Source of the DNA: Sphingomonas aurantiaca
GTDB taxonomy: Bacteria > Pseudomonadota > Alphaproteobacteria > Sphingomonadales > Sphingomonadaceae
Direction of reading: 5' to 3'
NCBI RefSeq assembly: GCF_003050705.1
Contig: NZ_QAOG01000008.1
Coordinates: forward strand, 166,299 to 230,298
DNA: 64,000 nucleotides
Shown here: piece by piece, positions 8,548 through 16,617 of the stretch
Numbering within the stretch: position 1 is the first letter of the stretch
How the letters are laid out: each line of letters begins with the position of its first letter
Notes under the pieces: generated by a model
What the model was told of the DNA's origin: nothing
What the model saw: only the letters and a program-made list of their open reading frames with translations
Database searches by the model: none
Position numbers and translations under genes: made by a program

Positions 8548-9089
8548 CTCGCCTGCCGCGCGCACAGCCCGTCGATGAGCATCGCGCGTGCGCTGCGGCT
8601 GAGCCGTCCGGTGCCAAGCGTCAGGATCGCCAGCTCGGTAAAGTCCATCGTCAGCCGGCAGCTGTCGAAAACGCCGCGCAACATATAGCCGAACGCTTCC
8701 GCACAGGGCTGCCATCGCTCGGACGTCGATAGTTCGGACAGCGCCGCGAGGACGTCGTCCGCATGGATCGCATCGCTCAGGCGCCGCGCCTGCACTCGCC
8801 CAAGCAGCGCCGCGGTCAGCGGATCGCCTAGGTCGCACGCGAACAGCGTGTCAATTACCGTAGCCTCTTCCCGGTCATGACTGGCGACCACACCGCGCAG
8901 GCTCAGCCGCAACGCCGCTGCGTCCGAGGGTCGATCGGGGAGTGCGTCGGCACAGGCTTCGAGGCTGTCGCACACGTCACGAAGGCGGGCATGATAGGCG
9001 AAGATGGCGGCGAGATCGGTGTCCTGGATGACAGGCCGCCGCCGCACGAACGGTACGACTAATCCGCCGAATTCGTCATGATCGATCAT
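8544..9089 (-). CDS. hemerythrin-like (HHE) domain protein
   Basis: About 181 residues from the ATG at 9089, which has GGAGAG upstream; a longer frame to 9227 would run through the FNR box and a poly-C tract, so the shorter start is better. Histidine and acidic residues are spaced as in HHE hemerythrins: FAYHARLRDVCDSLEAC near residue 35, VASHDREEATVIDTLF near residue 70 and DAIHADDVLAAL near residue 110. Such domains hold a di-iron centre and take part in oxygen, nitric oxide or iron-sulfur stress responses. An FNR box 47 bases upstream and the convergent overlap with fnrL support a low-oxygen role. The exact activity is not predictable. Confidence 0.72.
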   Translation of the reverse strand: MIDHDEFGGLVVPFVRRRPVIQDTDLAAIFAYHARLRDVCDSLEACADALPDRPSDAAALRLSLRGVVASHDREEATVIDTLFACDLGDPLTAALLGRVQARRLSDAIHADDVLAALSELSTSERWQPCAEAFGYMLRGVFDSCRLTMDFTELAILTLGTGRLSRSARAMLIDGLCARQAS

Positions 9090-9135
9090 CGCGGCTCTCC
9101 ATGCCGCCACTGTGCACGGCACCCGGTCCCCGACA

Positions 9136-9149
9136 TTGACGGCGATCAA
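9136..9149 (-). promoter_or_regulatory. FNR box upstream of the hemerythrin-like gene
   Basis: On the gene strand this reads TTGATCGCCGTCAA, a full match to TTGAY-N4-RTCAA with the canonical TTGAT half. Its centre is about 53 bases before the start codon, which fits activation from a class II position with a very short leader. Confidence 0.75.
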
Positions 9150-9165
9150 ACCGCACCGGTCACAG

Positions 9166-9176
9166 CCCCCCCCCCC
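9166..9176 (+). repeat. tract of 11 consecutive C
   Basis: Eleven cytosines in a row stand 17 bases beyond the FNR box, on the far side from the hemerythrin-like gene. Tracts of this length slip during replication and are also a common place for sequencing errors. In the longer reading of the gene the tract would encode a glycine run. Confidence 0.9.
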
Positions 9177-9232
9177 GCCTCCGGTTACATCTCCTGTCGC
9201 TAACACGCGCTCACCGCTGAACAGCAATCCCG

Positions 9233-12200
9233 TCAGAATTCGTTCCAGCCTTGCGTCGTCCCGGCATAGCGAACCGCGCGCCCATATTTTGCGAATGCCT
9301 GTTGGACATCGGGCCGTGCGATCGCGGCGGCCAGCGCATCACGCAACCGCTTTTGAAACGCAGTCTGCGACGTTTTCGTGTCGAACGTGATCAACAGGGC
9401 CAGCGCGTCGTGGCGCGCTTCGCTGTCGCCCAGCCGAAGCTTGATAAGGTCGGCGATCGCCCCGCCGTCGTTCCGACATGCGGCAGCCTCAGTCGCCGCG
9501 CTCCAGTTGTTCTGCGGCGTCTTCGCAATGTTCGCCTCGACGGCCTCGGCCTCCGCCACGCGACCCAGTGCGCGCAATGCGCAGCTCTTGGTCGTCCAGA
9601 CCCACATCCGGCCATAGTCGCTCAAGCCGCTCGCATGGCGCGTGTCGAGCTCGGTCACGCTGACCAGCCCCGCATCGAACCGTCCCGCCTGAACGACGAT
9701 CTCCGCGCGATTGATGGCGAACGACACCAGTTCGGGATAGCGGTCGAGACCCAGCGCTAGCACGCCGTCCAATGCCGCGATCGCCGCATCGCCGCGACCG
9801 AGCGCTGACAGATTGCTCGCATATTCGTTGACCAGCCAGAATGCGTCGGTTCCCACGATCTCGATCTGCGCCGTATCGCTCGCTAACGCCTTGCCGGCGT
9901 CCAGCGCCTCTTGGAAGCGGCCCAGCGCACGTAGCGTCTGCATCCGATACGTCATCGCGGCATAGTCTTTTGGCGTCGCAGCGGAGACGGCAGCGGCGCG
10001 TGCCGCCTCGCGTTCGAGGCTCCTGCGAAACCGATCGCCGCCAATCCGGTCTATGTCCGGCCAGAGCGCCTGGTGACGGCGGTCGATCGCCATCGTCAGC
10101 AATGCCTCGGTGGGCGGATCTTTCGCCAGCCCGCTGCGCGCTTCGACGATATTCCCCCTCACACTGTGCGCCGCAATCGCGCAGCCCAGCATGCTGTTGC
10201 CGAAATCCGTCCTCGGATCCTGCTGCCACCCACCCTTGTCGAGCGTCATGCACAACGATTCACGTGCCGCCTCACGCTTCTCCGGTGCCAGCGCGACTAT
10301 CTTTTGCAGCGCCAGCTGGATCAATCGCTTGTCCAGCGTGCCGATCTCCTTCGGCTGGACAGCGATCGTCCGCTCCAGCGCTTTGACGAAGGACTCAGCC
10401 GTTCCCAAGTCGAGTTCATAGCCGAGCCACAGGCGATAGACCGGCGGATTGCCGTCATATTGCGCCGTGGCGGATTGCAGCGCGGCGAACGCTGCCTGGG
10501 GGCGGCGCAGGTCGCTGAGAATGGCCCCCTTCAACCCGTCGATCAGACCGGCTGCGGCGGAGGGATGCGGCACCTTGCCGGACGCCGTCGACAGCAGTGC
10601 CAGCGCTTGGAGATTGGTGGACTGTTCGTTCTTCTGTGTGAGCGCGACCGCCTTTTCCATGTCGGCCTTGATCGGTGCCCAGGTCGCGGCGTCGATACCC
10701 TTTGGCGCGAACGCGGTGTGGGGAGATTTCTCCAGGTAGAACTCGATCCCCGCATTGTCCTTGATCTGATCCGACAACGCATAGACCTCGGCGGCGGCGC
10801 TCGCCGGGACGGCATCGCGCGTGCCGGTATCGAGCCGGTAGATCACGCGCAGGCCGTCGCGCAACGCGGTGGTCTTCCGGGAGAACGTCATGGCCCCGGC
10901 CCGTGCATCCAGATCGTCGAGCGGCGTGAGCACGCGATCTTTGACGCGAAGCTCGATCGTTTGATCGTTCGCCAGATCGGTCGGTAGCGCAAGCGGCTGA
11001 ATGCGCGGGCTGGACTGTCGTGCGGGGAGAACATTCTGCACGATATAGGCGCGCGTGGTCAGCTTGGCGGGGATGCCGGCCTTGCCGAACGCGTCGCGTG
11101 GCATCGTGTAATTCTCGTTCAACGTCAGGACGTTGCGGTCGCGATCGTCGATCAGTTCCAGCGTCTTGCTCTCGACGAGCCCCGGGAACCGATCATGGTA
11201 GAATTCCAGGTTCGCATCCGAGATGGCTTTGGCGGATCCGTTGGCCCAGCGCGCGCGCATCGTATCGGCGCGTGCGTCGGTAAACCGCGTCTCGACGTGG
11301 AGCCGCAACGGGATGTCCGCCGTCTCGTCCACTGCAAACTGCTCGAGCACAGTCACGCGCCCCGCGCGGTCGCCATAGCCGTCGATATGCTCCAGCGCGG
11401 TCTGCTCCGCGCGGATCGGCAACGCATAGCCGAGATCGGAGGGCACGATGCCGCGTCCCGTACCACCGCGGTGCGTACCGGTAGGATCGAGCCACAGGAC
11501 CTTGCCGTCGATCACGACGCGGACGATGACATGATCGAACACCAGCGGGGACGGCAAACGATCGGGAAGCCGCTCCCCGCCGGTCGTCGACACGAGCGCC
11601 GGAACTGCATCGATGCCAAGTCGACGCAGCGCGACCGCGAGCAGCAGGCTCTTGTCCTTGCAGTCGCCATAGCCCCGCGCGAGCACGATCGCCGGACGGC
11701 GCGGCACATAGGATCCCTCACCCAGTTCTTCCCCGACGTACCGGATATTGTCCTGCACGAACCGGACCGCGGCGGTCAGTCGATCGGCTGGCGCGGGAGA
11801 GGCCTTGGCGATGGCGTCGAGCCGCGCGGCAAAGGCACCGGGCAGGCTCTCGTCGCCCTGATACAGCGCCGTCGCCCAGCGGGCGAGTCCGGCCCAGTCC
11901 TTCATCGTCGATATATCGACCCGCCCCCATTGGAACGTGCCCGGGGGTACGTCCTCCTCGCCGCGCATCGCCGGTGGATCCGTGACGATCCACTCCCATT
12001 CCGTACCCGCTGCGATTTTACGTGGGGGAAAGGCCACATCGCTGTTCAACGCCTTGAACCGGGGCGTCGTCCCCGCGGGCCAGACGAAGCGCAGCGCGCG
12101 CGTCGCCAGCGGGTCGGAAAAGCGTTGCGACAGATGATAGAATGCGTGGCCGGGCCAGAGCGCCGTGCGCGTGTGGACCGTCGTCGCATAATCGACCACG

Positions 12201-12739
12201 TCGCCGACCCGGACGTCCCGCAGGTTCGCGATCGCCTTGAGCGTCCCCGTGACGATGCCGTCCTTGAGGCTGTCCTCCCGCTCGACGATCCGAAACTTCG
12301 TATCCTGCGTCAGGTCGATGATCTTCCCGTCACGGATCAGGTGGATGAAGGCGATTCCCGCAGTTTCGAACGCGGGGTCGAAAGACAGCGCTAGCTGGCC
12401 GGCGGATTCGAGCCCGCTGCGGTCGGTTACCTTCGTCGCTGTGCGAAACCAGTCGTCATGACCATCGGCGCGCGTCCGGTGCTGTTCGTCGAGCAATAGG
12501 AATGCGATACCACTCTGCGCGTTCGCCACACGGGCTTTGGTCGCCTCCGGGATCGTCCGCTCGCGTATCCATACAGGTTCGGCTTCGATCGCTACGACCG
12601 GCGCGGACGCGGTCTTCGCCGCGTGACCGTCATCCGCCGCTTGCGCGGCACCGGCGGCGACGCCCGACGTCAGCAAAAGGAATGACAATACGCGATACGA
12701 CCGTGTGAATGTTTTCACGCCTGCAACTGCCCCCGTCAT
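9233..12739 (-). CDS. secreted DUF3857 / transglutaminase-like / TPR protein
   Basis: A 1168-residue exported protein. Residues 1-35 are a signal peptide (SFLLLTSGVAAGAAQA). Residues about 60-260 match DUF3857, followed by a transglutaminase-like domain at about 290-430 with Cys360 in GYGDCKDKS, a histidine in FDHVIVRV and an aspartate in WLDPTGTH, so the Cys-His-Asp triad appears intact. The rest is helical, with Ala/Leu-rich repeats resembling tetratricopeptide repeats. Proteins of this design are common in sphingomonads and Caulobacter and are mostly unstudied; a cell-envelope thiol protease or transglutaminase role is an inference. It stands alone, with its promoter in the gap to nasT. 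Confidence 0.8.
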   Translation of the reverse strand: MTGAVAGVKTFTRSYRVLSFLLLTSGVAAGAAQAADDGHAAKTASAPVVAIEAEPVWIRERTIPEATKARVANAQSGIAFLLLDEQHRTRADGHDDWFRTATKVTDRSGLESAGQLALSFDPAFETAGIAFIHLIRDGKIIDLTQDTKFRIVEREDSLKDGIVTGTLKAIANLRDVRVGDVVDYATTVHTRTALWPGHAFYHLSQRFSDPLATRALRFVWPAGTTPRFKALNSDVAFPPRKIAAGTEWEWIVTDPPAMRGEEDVPPGTFQWGRVDISTMKDWAGLARWATALYQGDESLPGAFAARLDAIAKASPAPADRLTAAVRFVQDNIRYVGEELGEGSYVPRRPAIVLARGYGDCKDKSLLLAVALRRLGIDAVPALVSTTGGERLPDRLPSPLVFDHVIVRVVIDGKVLWLDPTGTHRGGTGRGIVPSDLGYALPIRAEQTALEHIDGYGDRAGRVTVLEQFAVDETADIPLRLHVETRFTDARADTMRARWANGSAKAISDANLEFYHDRFPGLVESKTLELIDDRDRNVLTLNENYTMPRDAFGKAGIPAKLTTRAYIVQNVLPARQSSPRIQPLALPTDLANDQTIELRVKDRVLTPLDDLDARAGAMTFSRKTTALRDGLRVIYRLDTGTRDAVPASAAAEVYALSDQIKDNAGIEFYLEKSPHTAFAPKGIDAATWAPIKADMEKAVALTQKNEQSTNLQALALLSTASGKVPHPSAAAGLIDGLKGAILSDLRRPQAAFAALQSATAQYDGNPPVYRLWLGYELDLGTAESFVKALERTIAVQPKEIGTLDKRLIQLALQKIVALAPEKREAARESLCMTLDKGGWQQDPRTDFGNSMLGCAIAAHSVRGNIVEARSGLAKDPPTEALLTMAIDRRHQALWPDIDRIGGDRFRRSLEREAARAAAVSAATPKDYAAMTYRMQTLRALGRFQEALDAGKALASDTAQIEIVGTDAFWLVNEYASNLSALGRGDAAIAALDGVLALGLDRYPELVSFAINRAEIVVQAGRFDAGLVSVTELDTRHASGLSDYGRMWVWTTKSCALRALGRVAEAEAVEANIAKTPQNNWSAATEAAACRNDGGAIADLIKLRLGDSEARHDALALLITFDTKTSQTAFQKRLRDALAAAIARPDVQQAFAKYGRAVRYAGTTQGWNEF

Positions 12740-13052
12740 GCCCCGGACATCAGCTATGACACGCCACGACCTGTTGCAAGCTGCCTCCGATCGGCATCGG
12801 TGAATACTAACCGGCTTTAGTAAACCCCATGTTCGGGAATCGGGGGATAGGCCTGATTATTTTACGAAAGCTTGCGAGCGGTGCGGGGTGACGTGCAGGA
12901 AGAATAGAACCACGCGAGCAGGCATCGCTCGATTGCGCGGAGCTCCACGATATCAAAAGCGATCAACCATGGAGCTCGGTGTACGCGCGGAGTCGGACCC
13001 GTTCTGTCGACGCGCTCTCGCCATCGCGAACGGTGCGGCATAAGACCGCGTC
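12740..13052. other. divergent intergenic region between the DUF3857 gene and nasT
   Basis: These 313 bases hold no convincing gene. An AT-richer stretch near 12805-12870 (taaccggctttagtaaacc and gattattttacgaaagc) probably carries the promoters of the two divergent genes. No FNR box, sigma-54 site or inverted repeat stands out. Confidence 0.6.
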
Positions 13053-13631
13053 ATGCGGATCGCGATCATCGACACAAGCACGACGCGGGCGGCGATCATC
13101 TCGGATGGCCTGCGCGAGGCGGGGCTCGACGATATCGTCGTGATCGACGGTACGCCGGGGATGGTCGCCGCACTCGAGAAGGCCGCGCCCGAGGTGGTGT
13201 TGATCAACCTCGAAAACCCGAGCCGCGACGTGCTCGAAGAGTTTTTTGCGGTATCGCGCGCGCTCGCCCGGCCGATCGCGATGTTCGTCGACCAGAGCGA
13301 TGCGGAATCCACCGCCGCCGCGGTCGACGCCGGGGTCTCGGCCTATATCGTCGACGGGCTCGCCAAGCAGCGGATCAAGCCCGTCATCGATCTCGCGATC
13401 CGGCGCTTCCAGGCGTTCGCGCGGTTGCAGGCCGAACTGCACGAGGCCCGCAGCGCGCTCGCCGACCGCACCACGATCGACCGCGCCAAGGCAATCCTGA
13501 TGAAACGCCGCGGCATCGACGAACCGACCGCCTACGGCCTGCTCCGCGCGCAGGCGATGCGATCCAACCGCCGGATCGCCGAGATCGCCGATGCGATCAT
13601 CACGAGCGACGTGCTCATGGGAGATTTGTGA
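13053..13631 (+). CDS. nasT: NasT-type ANTAR antiterminator
   Basis: A 192-residue protein with a receiver-like domain (residues 1-118, MRIAIIDTSTTRAAIISDGL) and a C-terminal ANTAR RNA-binding domain (about 125-187, LADRTTIDRAKAILMKRRG followed by AYGLLRAQAMRSNRRIAEIADAII). NasT proteins bind a double-hairpin leader RNA and prevent termination so that nitrate genes are expressed; without nitrate they are held by NasS. The stop overlaps the nasS start by one base (TGATG). The matching RNA target is visible at 15023-15079, in front of the transporter gene, which makes the assignment firm. Confidence 0.92.
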   Translation: MRIAIIDTSTTRAAIISDGLREAGLDDIVVIDGTPGMVAALEKAAPEVVLINLENPSRDVLEEFFAVSRALARPIAMFVDQSDAESTAAAVDAGVSAYIVDGLAKQRIKPVIDLAIRRFQAFARLQAELHEARSALADRTTIDRAKAILMKRRGIDEPTAYGLLRAQAMRSNRRIAEIADAIITSDVLMGDL

Positions 13632-14845
13632 TGGCGCTCGACCGGGTCCGCATCGGCTTCCTGCCGCTGGTCGATGCCGCGCTGCCGATCCTCGCGCGCG
13701 AACGCGGGTTCGCCGAGGCCGAGGGGCTGGAGATCGAGCTGGTCCGCGACATGACCTGGGCGACGGTGCGCGATCGGCTGCTCTACGGCCATACCGACGC
13801 CGCGCACATGGTCGCGCCGCTTGCGATCGCCACCGCACTGGGACGCGGCCGGCCCGCTGTGCCGATGGCGGTGCCGTTCGTGCTGGGGCTCAACGGCAAC
13901 GCGATCACGCTCTCGCTGCCGCTCGCCGCGCAGGTGATGGAGGGCGATGCGCTCGGCGATCCGGTGGTGCTCGGCGCGCGGCTGAAGGCGGTCGCGACCG
14001 CGCGCGCATCGGCTGGGCGCCGTCTCCGGTTCGGCGTGGTGCATCGCTATTCGAGCCATAACTACATGCTGCGCTACTGGCTCGCCGCGGTCGGCATCCG
14101 CCCCGATATCGACGTCGAGATCGTCACGACCAGCCCGCCCTTTGCAGCGGATGCGCTGGCGGCGGGCGAGGTCGACGGGATCTGCGTCGGCGAGCCGTGG
14201 AACGGCGTCGCAGTCGATCGCGGCGTCGGCCGTATCGCCTTGGTCACCGCGCAGGTCTGGCGGCGCGGCGTCGAGAAGGTGCTGGCGATGCGCGCGGCGA
14301 CGTTGGTAGAGCGCGGCGACGTCGTCCACCGGCTGATCCGCGCGCTCCACGCCGCCGCGGCGCAGTTCGTCGATCCGGCCACGCGCGAGGCCAATGCGGC
14401 GATCCTGGCGCGCCCTGCGTATCTCGATGCGCCGGTCGGTGCGGTAGCGCGCGCGATCGGCGATCAGGTGCGGCTGGTGAAGGACGCGGTGCCGATCCAC
14501 GTGCCCGACTTCATGTTCCAGTACCGCGAGGCGGCGAACTTCCCGTGGCGCAGTCAGGCGGCGTGGCTGTATTCGCAGATGGCCCGCTGGGACGGTACGC
14601 CGTTTTCAGCCGAGGAGGCGGACGTCGCGCAAGGCGTATTCCGTCCCGACGTGTATCGCGCTGCGCTGGCGGGGTCGGACGCGCCACTGCCCAACGCGAG
14701 CTCGAAGCTGGAAGGGGCGATCGACGCGGACGGTATCGGCGCGGGATCGACGCAGGGTCGGCTGATCCTCGGGCGCGATGCGTTCTTCGACAAGCGCGCG
14801 TTCGATCCGGACGATATCGAGGGGTATCTGGCCGGGTTGCCGTAA
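13631..14845 (+). CDS. nasS: NasS-type nitrate sensor (NrtA/CmpA-like)
   Basis: A 404-residue protein resembling the periplasmic nitrate-binding protein NrtA, but with no signal peptide: it starts ALDRVRIGFLPLVDAALPI, so it acts in the cytoplasm. NasS binds nitrate or nitrite and releases NasT. Family features are the VRDMTWATVRDRLLYGHTDAAHM block and FGVVHRYSSHNYMLRYWLAAVGIRP in compressed form. The ATG at 13631 overlaps the nasT stop; a GTG directly before it is less likely. No nitrate ABC transporter genes follow, which fits a sensor. Confidence 0.9.
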   Translation: MALDRVRIGFLPLVDAALPILARERGFAEAEGLEIELVRDMTWATVRDRLLYGHTDAAHMVAPLAIATALGRGRPAVPMAVPFVLGLNGNAITLSLPLAAQVMEGDALGDPVVLGARLKAVATARASAGRRLRFGVVHRYSSHNYMLRYWLAAVGIRPDIDVEIVTTSPPFAADALAAGEVDGICVGEPWNGVAVDRGVGRIALVTAQVWRRGVEKVLAMRAATLVERGDVVHRLIRALHAAAAQFVDPATREANAAILARPAYLDAPVGAVARAIGDQVRLVKDAVPIHVPDFMFQYREAANFPWRSQAAWLYSQMARWDGTPFSAEEADVAQGVFRPDVYRAALAGSDAPLPNASSKLEGAIDADGIGAGSTQGRLILGRDAFFDKRAFDPDDIEGYLAGLP

Positions 14846-14873
14846 AAGGCGAACGCTGGCCCCCTCACTTGTT

Positions 14874-14920
14874 CTCCCGCGAAGGCGGGAGCCCAGTCTG
14901 GGTCCCCGCCTTCGCGGGGA
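14874..14920. repeat. palindromic intergenic repeat (REP-like)
   Basis: CTCCCGC-gaag-GCGGGAG (14874-14891) is followed by TCCCCGC-cttc-GCGGGGA (14903-14920), and the two halves are also complementary to each other over GCGAAGGCGGG / CCCGCCTTCGC. The sequence has the form of the dispersed extragenic palindromes found in many proteobacterial genomes. It sits 28 bases after the nasS stop and could end or stabilise that transcript. Confidence 0.75.
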
Positions 14921-15022
14921 CACAATGGGGAATGACGACGGTAGCCGGGTCGTCAAACCCAAATCTGCTGCACGTGCGAAATGACGCTTGCGCGATAAAG
15001 CCACTTCGGTCATCTTCGCATC

Positions 15023-15079
15023 GTCCGGCAAGGGAGTCGGACACGAAATCATCGCGAGACCGGTTCCAACGAAGGGGCC
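15023..15079 (+). ncRNA. double-hexaloop ANTAR RNA motif in the nas leader
   Basis: Hairpin 1 has stem GTCCGGC/GTCGGAC (15023-15029 and 15036-15042) with loop AAGGGA. Hairpin 2 has stem GGTTCC/GGGGCC (15062-15067 and 15074-15079, two G-U pairs) with loop AACGAA. Both loops are six bases with A at position 1 and G at position 4, the established recognition feature for ANTAR proteins. The motif lies just after nasT-nasS and before a terminator and the nitrate transporter gene, so it is very likely the NasT binding site. Confidence 0.85.
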
Positions 15080-15089
15080 CGACCGCGTA

Positions 15090-15109
15090 GGACGATCCAC
15101 CGATCGTCC
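15090..15109 (+). promoter_or_regulatory. extra perfect hairpin between ANTAR motif and terminator
   Basis: GGACGATC (15090-15097) and GATCGTCC (15102-15109) form a perfect eight-pair stem with loop CACC. GGACGAT could instead pair with ATCGTCC at 15020-15026, which would open ANTAR hairpin 1. It may be a third switch element; that role is inferred from pairing alone. Confidence 0.5.
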
Positions 15110-15120
15110 ATAGGCAACGA

Positions 15121-15169
15121 AGCCGCTCCGATGCGTCCGCAAGGTCGCCGTCGGGGCGGCTTTTTCTTT
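15121..15169 (+). terminator. leader terminator controlled by NasT
   Basis: AGCCGCTCCGA (15121-15131) pairs with TCGGGGCGGCT (15151-15161) through eleven pairs, one of them G-U, followed by TTTTTCTTT. It ends 26 bases before the narK start. An intrinsic terminator inside the leader of the nitrate operon is what ANTAR antitermination requires. Confidence 0.85.
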
Positions 15170-15194
15170 GTCCATCGCAGATGGGGGACCAACC

Positions 15195-16577
15195 ATGTTG
15201 TTCGCATCGCCGGGTATCGACACCGCCGCGCCCAAGGCCACACGGATCGACCTGTTCAGCGCCGCAACACCGCAGATGCGCGCGTTCCACGTCACGTGGC
15301 TCGCATTCTTCGTGTGCTTCTTCGCGTGGTTCGCCGCCGCACCGTTGATGCCGCTGATCAAGGCCGAGTTCGGCCTCAGCAAGGATCAGATCGCCAACAT
15401 CAACATCGCCGCGGTCGCCGTCACGATCCTGGTGCGGCTGGTGGTCGGGCCGCTCTGCGACCGGTTCGGCCCGCGCCGAACCTATACGTGGCTGCTCCTG
15501 CTCGGCGCGATCCCGGTGTTCGGGCTCGCGTTCGCGCAGACCTATGAAGCGTTCCTGGTCTTCCGCCTCGCGATCGGCGCGATCGGCGCGTCGTTCGTCA
15601 TCACCCAATATCATACGAGCGTGATGTTCGCGCCCAACGTCGTCGGCACCGCCAACGCGACCGTCGGCGGCTGGGGCAATGCGGGCGGCGGCGCGGCGCA
15701 GAGCCTGATGCCGCTGGTCGTCGCAGCATTGGTCGGGCTCGGTGTCGAGCACGCCTTCGGCTGGCGCGCGGCGATGTTCGTACCCGGCGTGGCGATGGTC
15801 GCGATGGCGTTCGTCTATGCGCGCTACACGCAGGACACACCGCAGGGCGACATCGTCGACCTCCGCGCGGCGGGGATCGAACTCGATGGCGGCAAGGCGA
15901 CGGGGATGGCGATCCTCCGCCGCGCCGCCGCCAACTACCGGACCTGGATGCTCGCCGCGACCTATGGCGCGTGTTTTGGGGTGGAGATCTTCATTCATAA
16001 TATTGCCGCAAGTTATTATGTTGACCGGTTCGGGCTTTCGCTGACGAGCGCCGGGCTGGCGGCGGGGATTTTCGGCGGGCTGGCGCTGTTCGCGCGGGCG
16101 CTCGGCGGGATCGCGAGCGACCGGATCGCGCTCAAAAAAGGCCTCGACGGCCGCGCGCTGCTGCTGTTCGCGCTGATGCTCGGCGAGGGCGTCGGGCTGG
16201 TGCTGTTCGGCCATGCCGGCAGCGTGATGCTCGCGATCCTGGCGATGACGATGTTCGGGCTGTTCACGCACATGGCATGCGGCGCGACCTATGCGCTGGT
16301 GCCGTTCGTCGATCGCAAGGCGCTCGGCGGGGTCGCCGGGCTGATCGGCGCCGGCGGCAACATCGGCGCGGTCGCGGCGGGGTTCCTCAACAAGGCGTCG
16401 GCGAGCCCTCAGCAATGCCTGATCATACTCGGCTACATCGTCGCGGGCACCGCGGTCTGCGCGCTCGCGGTCCGCTTCTCCGCCTCGCACAAGTCGGACG
16501 AGCGCGCGCTGCTCGACGCCGCGCTCGACGCACGCCGCACCGGCGACCGCGCGGTGAACGGCGCGATCCCCGCCTGA
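15195..16577 (+). CDS. narK: NarK/NasA-type MFS nitrate transporter
   Basis: A 460-residue MFS transporter with about twelve membrane helices. The start at 15195 follows TGGGGGACC; an earlier in-frame ATG at 15168 lies in the terminator tail and is unlikely. The family signature FVITQYHTSVMFAPNVVGTANA and the two nitrate-signature glycine-rich stretches (GWGNAGGGAAQ near residue 165 and GLIGAGGNIGAVAAGFL near residue 395) identify a nitrate or nitrate/nitrite transporter. It is the first gene of the assimilation operon and follows the ANTAR leader, so it should supply nitrate to NasA. Confidence 0.92.
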   Translation: MLFASPGIDTAAPKATRIDLFSAATPQMRAFHVTWLAFFVCFFAWFAAAPLMPLIKAEFGLSKDQIANINIAAVAVTILVRLVVGPLCDRFGPRRTYTWLLLLGAIPVFGLAFAQTYEAFLVFRLAIGAIGASFVITQYHTSVMFAPNVVGTANATVGGWGNAGGGAAQSLMPLVVAALVGLGVEHAFGWRAAMFVPGVAMVAMAFVYARYTQDTPQGDIVDLRAAGIELDGGKATGMAILRRAAANYRTWMLAATYGACFGVEIFIHNIAASYYVDRFGLSLTSAGLAAGIFGGLALFARALGGIASDRIALKKGLDGRALLLFALMLGEGVGLVLFGHAGSVMLAILAMTMFGLFTHMACGATYALVPFVDRKALGGVAGLIGAGGNIGAVAAGFLNKASASPQQCLIILGYIVAGTAVCALAVRFSASHKSDERALLDAALDARRTGDRAVNGAIPA

Positions 16578-16617
16578 TGCCCCCCCTTCCCCGGCTCCAA
16601 CCCGACTGGACGATCTG

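Noticed and set aside
9090..9227. Longer N-terminus of the hemerythrin-like protein
   Set aside because: It would translate the FNR box and a glycine run from the C11 tract, while the ATG at 9089 has a good ribosome-binding site.
14840..14875. Sigma-54 promoter before the nas leader
   Set aside because: TGGCCCCCTCACTTGTT looks similar but the spacing between the GG and GC-type elements is wrong.
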